Assembly: GCA_963976435.1 (NCBI GenBank)
Contig: CAXBKQ010000003.1
Span: 130,679-194,678 of the forward strand
Source: CAKZNE01 sp963976435
GTDB lineage: Bacteria > Bacteroidota > Bacteroidia > Flavobacteriales > Schleiferiaceae
Length of the DNA: 64,000 nt
Reading direction: 5' to 3'
Notes under the pieces: model-generated
Databases searched by the model: none
Told to the model about the DNA's origin: nothing
What the model saw: only the letters and a program-made list of their open reading frames with translations
Program-made: the position numbers and the translations under genes
Shown here: in pieces, positions 1-8,047 of the stretch
Numbering within the stretch: position 1 is the first letter of the stretch
Layout of the letters: every line of letters begins with the position of its first letter

Positions 1-5
1 GAATT

Positions 6-50
6 TAAAGCCTTTTCGTATCAACTTACGGAAGGGCTTTTTTTGTTTTT
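6..50 (+). terminator. Rho-independent terminator of the gene upstream of the window
   Basis: An imperfect hairpin (arms beginning AAAGCC and ending GGCTTT, loop around TCAAC) is followed by a run of seven T and a second T-run. It ends about 28 nt before the serS start, so it most likely ends a transcript entering from the left. Confidence 0.7.
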
Positions 51-77
51 ACCCAGCTGTTTAATAGCCCAAAAGCC

Positions 78-1346
78 ATGCTTGAACTTCATTATTTAAG
101 AGATAACAAAACGGATGCAATCCAAGCTTTATCCAAAAGAAAGATAGATGCAACCGATTTGATTAACAATATTTTGGATCTTGATGAAAAACGAAGATCT
201 AACCAAACAGAACTCGATTCCATTTTAGCAGAATCTAATGCTATAAGTAAAAGTATTGGCATTCTATATAAAGAAGGAAAAAGAGAAGAAGCGGAATCCC
301 TAAAGGCTAAAACTTCTGATCTAAAACTAAAAAGTAAGGAACTCGATCAATTGCAACATCAATTGAAAGAGGACTTACAAAATGCGCTTTGGGCTGTGCC
401 TAATATCCCTCATAATTTAGTAAAACCTGGAAATTCGGAAGCTGAAAATGAAGTGGTAAAAACTGTAGGTGAAAAACCTAGTTTAGGGGATCATAATATG
501 GCCCATTGGGATTTAGCAGATAAATATGACCTTATCGATTTTGAATTAGGTGTAAAAATTAGCGGTGCTGGATTTCCTGTTTATAAAGGTAAAGGCGCTA
601 GGCTACAAAGGGCGATGATCAATTTTTTCCTAGATGAAAATTGCAATGCAGGATACAAAGAGTTTCAACCTCCTCATTTTGTAAATGAAGAATCTGGTTA
701 TGGAACCGGGCAACTTCCAGATAAGGAAGGTCAGATGTATCATATGCAGGATGATAACCTATATGCCATCCCCACAGCTGAGGTGCCAGTCACTAATTTT
801 TTTAGAGATGAAATTGTAAAAGCAGATGATTTACCCATTCAATGTACAGCATATACACCCTGCTTTAGAAGGGAAGCAGGAAGCTATGGAAAGGATGTGA
901 GAGGACTAAACAGGCTTCATCAATTTGATAAAGTAGAGATAGTAAATGTTGCCCATCCCGATAATTCTTATGGCTTACTAGACGATATGGTGAAACATGT
1001 GGAAGGGATACTTCAGAAGCTTGGATTGCACTATAGAATTTTAAGACTTTGTGGTGGGGATATGGGATTTACTGCGGCTATGACCTACGACTTTGAAGTA
1101 TGGAGTGCTGCTCAAGAAAGATGGCTGGAAGTAAGTTCTGTGTCGAATTTTGAAACCTATCAGAGCAATAGATTGAAATTGAGGTTTAGAGGAGAGGATA
1201 ATAAAACGCATTTATGCCATACCCTAAATGGTAGCTCTCTTGCCCTACCTCGTGTGTTGGCAGCTTTGCTAGAAAATAATCAAAGTGCAGATGGAATAAA
1301 TATTCCTAAGGCCTTAATTCCCTATACTGGATTTGATAAAATATGA
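78..1346 (+). CDS. serS: Seryl-tRNA synthetase
   Basis: This enzyme charges tRNA-Ser with serine in the cytoplasm using ATP. At 422 residues it has the usual length for bacterial SerRS. The N-terminal 30-100 region is rich in K/E heptads, as expected for the long antiparallel coiled-coil arm that contacts the tRNA. The class II catalytic core follows, with motif 2 at about residue 263 (FRREAGSYGKD) and motif 3 near residue 385 (NGSSLALPRVLAALLEN). The stop overlaps the start of the next gene as ATGA, so the two are probably co-translated. The start gives the conserved MLELHYLRDN beginning. Identification is secure. Confidence 0.98.
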   Translation: MLELHYLRDNKTDAIQALSKRKIDATDLINNILDLDEKRRSNQTELDSILAESNAISKSIGILYKEGKREEAESLKAKTSDLKLKSKELDQLQHQLKEDLQNALWAVPNIPHNLVKPGNSEAENEVVKTVGEKPSLGDHNMAHWDLADKYDLIDFELGVKISGAGFPVYKGKGARLQRAMINFFLDENCNAGYKEFQPPHFVNEESGYGTGQLPDKEGQMYHMQDDNLYAIPTAEVPVTNFFRDEIVKADDLPIQCTAYTPCFRREAGSYGKDVRGLNRLHQFDKVEIVNVAHPDNSYGLLDDMVKHVEGILQKLGLHYRILRLCGGDMGFTAAMTYDFEVWSAAQERWLEVSSVSNFETYQSNRLKLRFRGEDNKTHLCHTLNGSSLALPRVLAALLENNQSADGINIPKALIPYTGFDKI

Positions 1347-1879
1347 GAAATTTAATTTTCCTTTCCCTCCTTTTGGGGCTTTTTTCCTGTAATACACATC
1401 CCTTTGAAGAGGAGATAGAACAAGTAGATTCCTTGTCCGTGGTTTTGGATAGCCTCAATGAAAAACTTCTTACTATAGACCTTGAAAAAACAAGGGAAAT
1501 TGCAAAGCAGTCTTCAGATTTGCAAAAATACCTAAGCAAGAATTATCCGGATACTGCAGATCGAGAATTTTGGGTGAATAAAATGACTCCTCTCTATGAT
1601 GTTCAAAGAAATCTAGGTAAATTTTTGAATGGAGAGACGGAAGTGAAAAATGAATTGGACTATACCATTGAACAATTAAAAACCCTCAAAAACAGTTTAA
1701 AAGACAATAAACTGACCAAGGAAGAAGCGCAAAAATACCTAGATCAAGAGGCGAAAGCGGTAGCTCAAATTTCCTATTTTCTCAATAAATACTATCCTAG
1801 GGTAAACAGAAGTCTGAGAACCTGGGAGGATATTCATATTGAAATGCAAAGAATTGCAGATTCGGTAAAGGCCCTCTAG
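1343..1879 (+). CDS. Small lipoprotein downstream of serS, function unknown
   Basis: A 178-residue protein with a lipoprotein signal: hydrophobic stretch followed by the lipobox GLFSC (Cys at residue 16), so it is probably anchored to the periplasmic or outer membrane. The mature part is charged and helical, with Leu/Lys/Glu-rich segments that suggest coiled coil, and has no catalytic motif that I recognise. Its start overlaps the serS stop by 4 nt (ATGA), indicating one operon. I do not recognise a named family; an uncharacterised Bacteroidota lipoprotein is the safest description. Confidence 0.8.
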   Translation: MRNLIFLSLLLGLFSCNTHPFEEEIEQVDSLSVVLDSLNEKLLTIDLEKTREIAKQSSDLQKYLSKNYPDTADREFWVNKMTPLYDVQRNLGKFLNGETEVKNELDYTIEQLKTLKNSLKDNKLTKEEAQKYLDQEAKAVAQISYFLNKYYPRVNRSLRTWEDIHIEMQRIADSVKAL

Positions 1880-1907
1880 CATCTAATCCTTTTTTCGCCT
1901 AATAATT

Positions 1908-1915
1908 TAGCTTTG
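1908..1915 (+). promoter_or_regulatory. Candidate Bacteroidota -7 element (TAGCTTTG)
   Basis: TAGCTTTG matches the Bacteroidota primary sigma factor -7 consensus TAnnTTTG. It lies 76 nt before the TPR protein gene in a 112-nt gap. No clear -33 TTTG was found at the ideal distance, so this is only a candidate. Confidence 0.3.
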
Positions 1916-1991
1916 ATTTAAGCGTTAAAATTCAGACCTCAGCTTATTGGATCTTCAATGGCTTTGATTTTAAGTATATATTTATAAAATC

Positions 1992-3809
1992 ATGAATATT
2001 TACCTCCGGTTTTTCTTAATCCTTAATATATTTCTGATTTGGCCTAAGCAATTAGTAGCCCAAAATGATCTTCAAATTGGAATGGAATATTTTCAAGATG
2101 GAGAATATGAAAAGGCTATAAAATATATTCAACCTTTGAGCTCTAGGCAAATGACTATCCAAGTCTATCAAACACTGCTCAATAGTTTTCTCGCCTTAAA
2201 AGATTATGATGAAGCAGAAAAGCTCAATAAAAATTTTATTAGAAATAGCCGCTTAAATCAAATGGAGCTTCTTGCCGATAAAATTTACATTTTTGATGTG
2301 CAAGCCGATGAAAAAGGAGCGAACAAAGCTTTCAAACAATTAAAATCTAAAGTTGAACAAAATCCTAATTATGCTTTTACTGCTTCCCAAGCATTGCAGA
2401 AAAAAGGTTATCCAGAAAGAGCTCTTGAGGTTTTTGATTTAGCGCAAAGCATAAACCCAAATTATAATTTCGACTATCAACGTGCACAATTATATGGTGA
2501 ATTAGGCGAGGTGAATAAGATGTATGAAATGTATGTCTCTATGCTTGTTCGAAGTCCAAACTACCTAAATTCTGTAAAAAATTTAATAAGCCAAGGAATT
2601 GCTGGTTTCGACCAAAACCATACTGATTACTTAAAGGAATTATTAATTCGTGAAATTCAATCAGGAGGGCCATCCACTTTAAATGACCTTTTGATTCATG
2701 TGTATATCCAAGAAGAGAATTTTTCTGGAGCCTTTACCCAGCTCAAAGCATTGGATAGAAGAGGAAATGGAAATAAATCCGAATTATTTTTTTTAGGGAG
2801 AATTGCCCAAAATGCTGAGGAATATAGATTAGCAGAAAGGGTTTTTGATTATATAATTAAAGCAGGAGATGAAAACCCCTATTATGAAGATGCTTTGGTA
2901 GCTAGACTAGAAGCCAGACGTAAAGCTCTTGAAAAAGGGGATAAGGGATTGAAATACAATTGGCGAGATCTTAAACAAGAGTATTTAAATACTAAAAAAG
3001 AGCTAATTGGATTTCCGGAAATTGGGATGTTGAGCATTGATTTAGCGCATTTTATGGCTTTTAGATTAGGAGAAATTGATTCTTCAATTACACTTTTAAA
3101 AGAAGTTTTAAAAACTGGCTATGTTTTGAAAGAAGATGGCGCCAAGGCAAAAATTGAACTAGGTGATATCCTTTTATTCTCTGGCGAAAGATGGGAAGCG
3201 ATATTGTATTATGGTCAGGCAGAAAAGGATTTTGAAAATTCCCCTATTGGTCAAATGGCTAAGTTTAAAAGAGCAAAAGCAGCCTATTATGTTGGAGATT
3301 TTCAATGGGCACAAGGTATTTTTGACGCTTTAAAAGCTTCTACCTCCAAGCTTATTGCCAACGACGCCATGCATTATTCACTACTAATAAATGATAATAT
3401 TGCTTTGGATACAAGCATGGAAGCTATGGCAGCTTTCGCCAAGGCCGATTTAATGAATTATCAGGCTAAGCAAGACTCCGCTTTATTTATTCTAAAATCC
3501 ATTCAAAAGAATTTTCCAAACCATACTCTTCAAGATGATATTTTATTATTATCTGCCGATATCCATATGGAAAAAGGGGAGTTTAACACGGCATCTGAAG
3601 AACTTCAATCCATAATAGACCATTTTTCCGATGGAATTTTAGCAGATGACGCCATTATTCGTTTAGCTAGGATTTATGAAAATGAAATGAATAGATCCGA
3701 AGAAGCTAAAAACTTATATCAAAAGCTTTTTACCGAACACCCAGACAGCTTTTTTGCCTCTGAAGCAAGAGCCAAGTTTAGAACGCTGAGGGGTGATATT
3801 CTAAATTAA
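1992..3809 (+). CDS. Periplasmic tetratricopeptide-repeat protein
   Basis: A 605-residue protein with a cleavable Sec signal peptide (hydrophobic residues 5-20, cleavage near LVAQ). The rest is almost entirely helical repeats of TPR type: recurrent patterns such as YFQDGEYEKAIKYI near residue 35, FDLAQSINPNYNF near 155, and a C-terminal set including AKFKRAKAAYYVGDF and ARIYENEMNRSEEAKNLYQKL. TPR arrays are protein-protein scaffolds, so a role in an envelope assembly complex is possible but not shown. It is separated from the preceding operon by 112 nt and faces the cytochrome-c peroxidase gene tail to tail with a 10-nt gap. Confidence 0.85.
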   Translation: MNIYLRFFLILNIFLIWPKQLVAQNDLQIGMEYFQDGEYEKAIKYIQPLSSRQMTIQVYQTLLNSFLALKDYDEAEKLNKNFIRNSRLNQMELLADKIYIFDVQADEKGANKAFKQLKSKVEQNPNYAFTASQALQKKGYPERALEVFDLAQSINPNYNFDYQRAQLYGELGEVNKMYEMYVSMLVRSPNYLNSVKNLISQGIAGFDQNHTDYLKELLIREIQSGGPSTLNDLLIHVYIQEENFSGAFTQLKALDRRGNGNKSELFFLGRIAQNAEEYRLAERVFDYIIKAGDENPYYEDALVARLEARRKALEKGDKGLKYNWRDLKQEYLNTKKELIGFPEIGMLSIDLAHFMAFRLGEIDSSITLLKEVLKTGYVLKEDGAKAKIELGDILLFSGERWEAILYYGQAEKDFENSPIGQMAKFKRAKAAYYVGDFQWAQGIFDALKASTSKLIANDAMHYSLLINDNIALDTSMEAMAAFAKADLMNYQAKQDSALFILKSIQKNFPNHTLQDDILLLSADIHMEKGEFNTASEELQSIIDHFSDGILADDAIIRLARIYENEMNRSEEAKNLYQKLFTEHPDSFFASEARAKFRTLRGDILN

Positions 3810-3819
3810 TAGTAAGATT

Positions 3820-4890
3820 TTAGAAAAAGGGATTTGAAAATTTCGGATCTGTGATAAAACTGGAATCGCTTAGGGTGTGTAGAAAGGCAATAATTTGTTT
3901 TTTTTCCAACTCTGTTAGCCGCACACCTCCTCGATGAGCTTGAGTCATTTTTGAATCTATATTAATATTCTCCTGAACTCCTTCACTATAAAAATCCAAA
4001 ACCTCTTCCAAGCTTTCAAACCTGCCATCGTGCATATATGGCGCGGTGAAGGCAATATTTCTAAGAGAGGGTATTTTAAATTTTCCATAATCTTCCTCTT
4101 TTCCAGTAAATCCACCAAGTCCAAAATCCTTAAAATCCTCTATACTTTCAGCTTTATCAAGTCCATTATTACTGAATTTTAAATTGGTACCAAGGGCCAT
4201 CGGATCTGTGCTATGGCAGTGAAGACAATCCGCCATAGATTGATCATTCATCAATACAAATCCTGCATATTCATCAGCGCTTAGTTGGAGTTCAAAACGC
4301 AATGCCTTATCAAATTTGCTATTGTAGGATAAAAGGGTTCTTTCAAACTGCGCTATAGCCATCGAAATTCTATTGCTATCTATAAAGGAATCCCCAAATG
4401 CCGCTTCAAATTTCGCCTTATAAAATTCTTGATCCGAAATTCTTTTCACAGCTTCATCCCAACTTAAGTTCAGCTCATTTTCACCACGTAAAGGATGAAA
4501 AACCTGATCCTCAATGCTCGGCGACCTACCATCCCAAAATAAGGACGGATACCATGCTAGGTTGAAAATTGGAGGAGTATTTCTCAAGTTTTTACGAAGC
4601 TTATGTCCTCTGCTAAAAGCTATTGGAGCATCTGAAAATGCTCTTTTCTGTTGATGGCAATGTCCACAAGAAATGCTAGTGTCCTTGCTTAGTAATTCTT
4701 CATAAAACAAATACCTACCAAGTGCTACACCTTCCTCTGTAACGGGGTTCTGCTTGGAGACCGGCATTTTTGGAAAAAAAGGCATGTCTGGAAACTCATA
4801 GACTTTTGGCCCTTTTTTCGGTTTAAAACCAAGAGTGAAAATAAAGGCTACAATTAAACAGCCAAATGCGATTCTTTTTTTTGGAATCAA
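3820..4890 (-). CDS. Di-haem cytochrome-c peroxidase / MauG-family protein
   Basis: A 356-residue protein with an N-terminal hydrophobic signal/anchor (residues 8-21) and two c-type haem sites, CGHCH at about residue 75 and CLHCH at about residue 222. The spacing and flanking motifs (NTPPIFNLAWYPSLFWDGR, YMHDGRFESLEEVL) are those of the bacterial di-haem peroxidase/MauG family. Such proteins reduce hydrogen peroxide with electrons from cytochrome c, or oxidise protein or small-molecule substrates, in the periplasm. The gene lies 3 nt after the frameshifted T9SS cargo gene, so the two are probably co-transcribed. Exact substrate unknown. Confidence 0.92.
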   Translation of the reverse strand: MIPKKRIAFGCLIVAFIFTLGFKPKKGPKVYEFPDMPFFPKMPVSKQNPVTEEGVALGRYLFYEELLSKDTSISCGHCHQQKRAFSDAPIAFSRGHKLRKNLRNTPPIFNLAWYPSLFWDGRSPSIEDQVFHPLRGENELNLSWDEAVKRISDQEFYKAKFEAAFGDSFIDSNRISMAIAQFERTLLSYNSKFDKALRFELQLSADEYAGFVLMNDQSMADCLHCHSTDPMALGTNLKFSNNGLDKAESIEDFKDFGLGGFTGKEEDYGKFKIPSLRNIAFTAPYMHDGRFESLEEVLDFYSEGVQENINIDSKMTQAHRGGVRLTELEKKQIIAFLHTLSDSSFITDPKFSNPFF

Positions 4891-4893
4891 GAA

Positions 4894-5815
4894 TTAATCG
4901 AGTAAAATTATTTTTAAGGTTTCAGTACCTTGATTTGTTTTTACTTTAATGAAATAATTTCCAGCTGGCTCCTTGCTCAGGTCAAAATCAAATTTGCTGG
5001 GTATATTTTTAAAATGGCGAATAAGCTCTCCTTTGCTATTCACTATTGTTAATTCATCAATTAAGTAATGACCTTTTTGATTATCTAAATGGATGCTAAA
5101 TTTACCCTGATTTGGATTCGGGCTAATTTCGATATTTTTCTCTGGTTTGTTTTCGCTTAATGTATGTACAAAAGTGGGGTGGACCATCAAATTGTCGATC
5201 ATCCATCCTTCTCTTTGATTGTCAATTGAGTCTGTTAATATTGAATACCGTAGTTCTAGTCCCTGGTGAATTTGTATCCAAGACATAGAAAAACAGAGCC
5301 ATATATTTTTCCAGGTGCTATCTTGTCCAGTAAAGGCCATTTGTCCATTTCCAAGACTATCTAAATTATTAGAATTGTAACCATAAAAATTATAGACATA
5401 TGGGGAAGAAAAAATGGGAACCCAAGCCTGAGAACTACTGTCGAGTAATCGATATTCAATTATTCCTCCGTCTGCATTTTTATCGAAATCCAGTTTTTGA
5501 TTCCAATTAATCGCTAAAATTCCTACACTGGTATGAACAATGTCATCAGGGATTTTAAAACTAAAGCTGGAACTGTCATTTATTTGATAGCTATTAATAG
5601 TATCTGTAATAAGTACATTTGGTATACTAGAAGCTCGGTTGAATAAGGTTTTTTTGAGGTGGACCAATTTGCCATGTATTTGCGGAATTGGAATCTATCA
5701 ATATTTTAATGGAGGACAGGGAACTGGTGTCTAGTCCATCGAAATATTGGCTGTAAAATTGAGCTTTGCTAGGAATGCAAAATGCGAGAAATAAAAAGAG
5801 ATAGAAATGTTTCAT
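4894..5815 (-). pseudogene. T9SS-sorted secreted protein gene split by a frameshift in a poly-A run
   Basis: Two overlapping reading frames form one gene. The first (5815 to 5627) has a signal peptide (MKHFYLFLFLAFCIPSKAQ) and runs to WQIGPPQK. The second, in another frame, continues TLFNRASSIPNVL... and ends in a classic T9SS type A sorting domain (ISPNPNQGKFSIHL ... GNYFIKVKTNQG ... KIILLD). The switch lies in a run of seven A on the coding strand (plus-strand T-run at 5649-5655). With six A the product would be one continuous protein of about 306 residues. The middle part resembles a jelly-roll/concanavalin-like binding region, but I do not recognise a catalytic family. The cause may be a real mutation, phase variation or a homopolymer sequencing error. 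Confidence 0.8.
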
Positions 5816-5916
5816 TGAATAGGATTTAATTGAGATTTTTAAAATTAGCCATTTTTTCTATAATACTTCAATTTTAAGCTTTGATGAATTAACTTTCGCA
5901 ACTTAAATATTTATTG

Positions 5917-6243
5917 ATGTATATCTATAATGTAACTGCAAATGTGGAAGATTCCATTCATGATGAATGGCTAAAATGGATGAAGGAAGAGCATATTCCA
6001 GATGTTATGGCTAGCAATATGTTTTTGTCTAATTCCATTTTTGAAGTATTGGTCGATCATGAACAAGGCTGTACCTATTCAATTCAATATGAGTTTAAGG
6101 ATATGGAGACCTTTAAATTATACGAGCAAGTGTATGCTCCAAAATTACAGGCCGACCATAAAGAGAAATATGGAAATCAGGTCTTAGCTTTTAGGACTTT
6201 ATTGAGGAGGGAACATAATTATCAAGGAGATCCAAGATCCTAG
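5917..6243 (+). CDS. DUF4286 family protein
   Basis: A 108-residue soluble protein beginning MYIYNVTANVEDSIHDEW, typical of the small DUF4286 family of Bacteroidota, which is related to dimeric alpha/beta-barrel proteins. An upstream in-frame TTG at 5914 exists, but the ATG at 5917 gives the usual family start. No catalytic residues are obvious and the function is unknown. It is immediately followed by recX, whose conserved reading starts within 5 nt of this stop, so the two probably form a translationally coupled pair. Confidence 0.85.
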   Translation: MYIYNVTANVEDSIHDEWLKWMKEEHIPDVMASNMFLSNSIFEVLVDHEQGCTYSIQYEFKDMETFKLYEQVYAPKLQADHKEKYGNQVLAFRTLLRREHNYQGDPRS

Positions 6244-6247
6244 GAAC

Positions 6248-6715
6248 ATAAAAATTTATGATCTCGAAATAGCAAAGGAAAAAATTCAGCAATTCTGTGC
6301 TTATCGAGAAAGAAGTCAATGGGAAGCCAGGGAAAAATTAGAATCCTTTGGCTTAATTCCTCAGGTTGTTGATGAAATCCTCAGCAGGCTTATCCAGGAC
6401 AACTTTATAAATGAAGAACGCTTTGCAAAAGCCTATGTTAGAGGTAAATTCAGAATTAAAAAGTGGGGAAAGCAAAAAATAAAGCAAGGATTGTATTTCC
6501 ACAAGTTATCTGACTATGTTCTAAAAAAAGCCTTTCAAGAAATAGATGAAGAAGAATATATCAACACCTTGCATGAGCTTATGTTGAAAAAAGCCGCCCT
6601 TATTAAAGACAAAAATCCATTCATCAGAAATAAAAAATTGGCTCAATGGTTAATTTCCAAAGGTTATGAAAGTAGTTTGGTATGGGAGGTAATTAAGGAG
6701 GCTAATAAATCATAA
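6248..6715 (+). CDS. recX: RecX-type regulatory protein, apparent non-canonical (ATA) start
   Basis: RecX binds RecA filaments and modulates recombination. The frame reads KIYDLEIAKEKIQQFCAYRE, then NFINEERFAKAYVRGKFRIKKWGKQKIKQGL, then an all-helical C-terminus, matching RecX three-helix repeats over about 155 residues. The first ATG/GTG/TTG in frame is a TTG at 6491, which would delete half the family domain. The frame is open back to 6206 with only ATA/ATT/ATC candidates: ATA AAA at 6248 (usual M-K beginning) or ATA/ATT/ATC at 6215-6221, which lie just after a GAGGAGG at 6204-6210. I chose 6248 by family length. Its 3' end overlaps the convergent amidase gene by 14 nt. Confidence 0.8.
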   Translation: MKIYDLEIAKEKIQQFCAYRERSQWEAREKLESFGLIPQVVDEILSRLIQDNFINEERFAKAYVRGKFRIKKWGKQKIKQGLYFHKLSDYVLKKAFQEIDEEEYINTLHELMLKKAALIKDKNPFIRNKKLAQWLISKGYESSLVWEVIKEANKS

Positions 6716-8009
6716 GGGATTCTAAAAACTCTTCATTTCCTGAGCTTAACTTTATTTTATACAAACCTTTATCCCAACCTTCCACATTTATCCGAATCAA
6801 ATTTGAAGGATTGGGGTTTGTAATATTCCAAGTTTTCAGCAACTGCCCCATGGGGTTAATAATTTCAAATTTACAAGCACTGGATTTTTTTAATTGAAAT
6901 TTTAGGGAAACATCCCTAGAACTAGGATTCGGATAAATTTCTAATCTAGTTTCTGAAATAATAGTAGGGTTTAAAGAAACTCCTTGTATACAAGCAAAAC
7001 TATCTACAGACATTCGAATGCTGTCTAATCTTAAATACAATTCAGTTCCAGGACAGGCGGTGCCTTTGGGGCAACCTACACTGGCATTATTGCCATCTTT
7101 ATGTCCAGAGATATTCTCGAGGTTGAGCATGGAAGAAGCATGATAACTACTTTGATTAGGGCTGATATTTTTGTCGCAAGCCTCCCAGGCGATTAAATTT
7201 TTCAATTGGGCTATAGCCGCATTTTTTGGTGCTTGATTTTGGAAATTTCCAATTAAACATATACCAGTAGTACCACCATTCATGCAGCTGAAATGGGCAC
7301 CACCAACACCGTCTCCCCGTCCCTCATAGATTACTCCATTGGGATCTATCAACCAATTATAGCCAATATCATCCCAACCATTGGTGTTAACATGTAAGTC
7401 CCAATAATAGGCTACAACAGCTGAAAAATCATTGCTGGTATTTGCACCGGCAGAATGATGAACAATAATATGTGTGGATTGAGTAGGACTTGGACTAGGA
7501 TCCTTTGGACAATCATTATTTGGGCACCAACAATTTCTATCGCAAAATGCAGGTTGTGCACAAGAGCATAATGCTCCAGTTTTTAATACTGGTTCTTGGG
7601 AATTTTGTGGAGGAAAATAGAGGCGAAAATTAAAATCAAATGCATGTTTTTTACTAGCCTTAAATTGAATTTCTTTAAACTTTTCATTTATAAAAGGAGC
7701 TTCAAAGGCAGACCGACCCTTAGTAATTCCATGGTCATTTGGTTTAAATTCTTGCCATTCTCCCCATTTTTCATTCATACCTAATAGACGAAACCATAAT
7801 TCCTCTTCTATATTTTCAAATTCACAATAAGCTGAAACACCAATAAATTCGAAATCATTTTCCCCCGCTGGAATTTTATGGGCCAGGCTAAGAATTTCCT
7901 CGTTGCCAGTAGCCTTAGAATTGGAAAAATTTGTTTTTATAGAAATACTACTTTGGCTGTAAATAGCAAAACAGAAGAAACTGAAAAGGAGGCTAAAACT
8001 TAAACGCAT
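6702..8009 (-). CDS. Secreted N-acetylmuramoyl-L-alanine amidase (amidase_2/PGRP type) with T9SS sorting domain
   Basis: A 435-residue secreted protein. It has a signal peptide (residues 1-18), an N-terminal beta-rich domain to about 145, a Cys-rich linker (CSCAQPAFCDRNCWC, residues ~147-165), then an amidase_2/PGRP domain. Zinc-ligand motifs are visible: HIIVHHSAG, the GGAHFSCMN segment and SGHKDG followed by CPG. The C-terminus is a T9SS type A sorting domain (LEIYPNPSSRDVSLKF ... GLYKIKLSSG). Family members cleave the amide between muramic acid and L-Ala of peptidoglycan; secretion through T9SS points to attacking foreign cell walls or remodelling outside the cell rather than septal splitting. 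It is convergent with recX. Confidence 0.93.
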   Translation of the reverse strand: MRLSFSLLFSFFCFAIYSQSSISIKTNFSNSKATGNEEILSLAHKIPAGENDFEFIGVSAYCEFENIEEELWFRLLGMNEKWGEWQEFKPNDHGITKGRSAFEAPFINEKFKEIQFKASKKHAFDFNFRLYFPPQNSQEPVLKTGALCSCAQPAFCDRNCWCPNNDCPKDPSPSPTQSTHIIVHHSAGANTSNDFSAVVAYYWDLHVNTNGWDDIGYNWLIDPNGVIYEGRGDGVGGAHFSCMNGGTTGICLIGNFQNQAPKNAAIAQLKNLIAWEACDKNISPNQSSYHASSMLNLENISGHKDGNNASVGCPKGTACPGTELYLRLDSIRMSVDSFACIQGVSLNPTIISETRLEIYPNPSSRDVSLKFQLKKSSACKFEIINPMGQLLKTWNITNPNPSNLIRINVEGWDKGLYKIKLSSGNEEFLESLMIY

Positions 8010-8047
8010 TGTTGTTTTTGGGTTTTCACAAAATTAGGGATTCGAAC

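Noticed and set aside
6491..6715. A 74-residue gene starting at TTG 6491
   Set aside because: It is only the C-terminal half of RecX; homology continues in the same frame upstream to about 6248.
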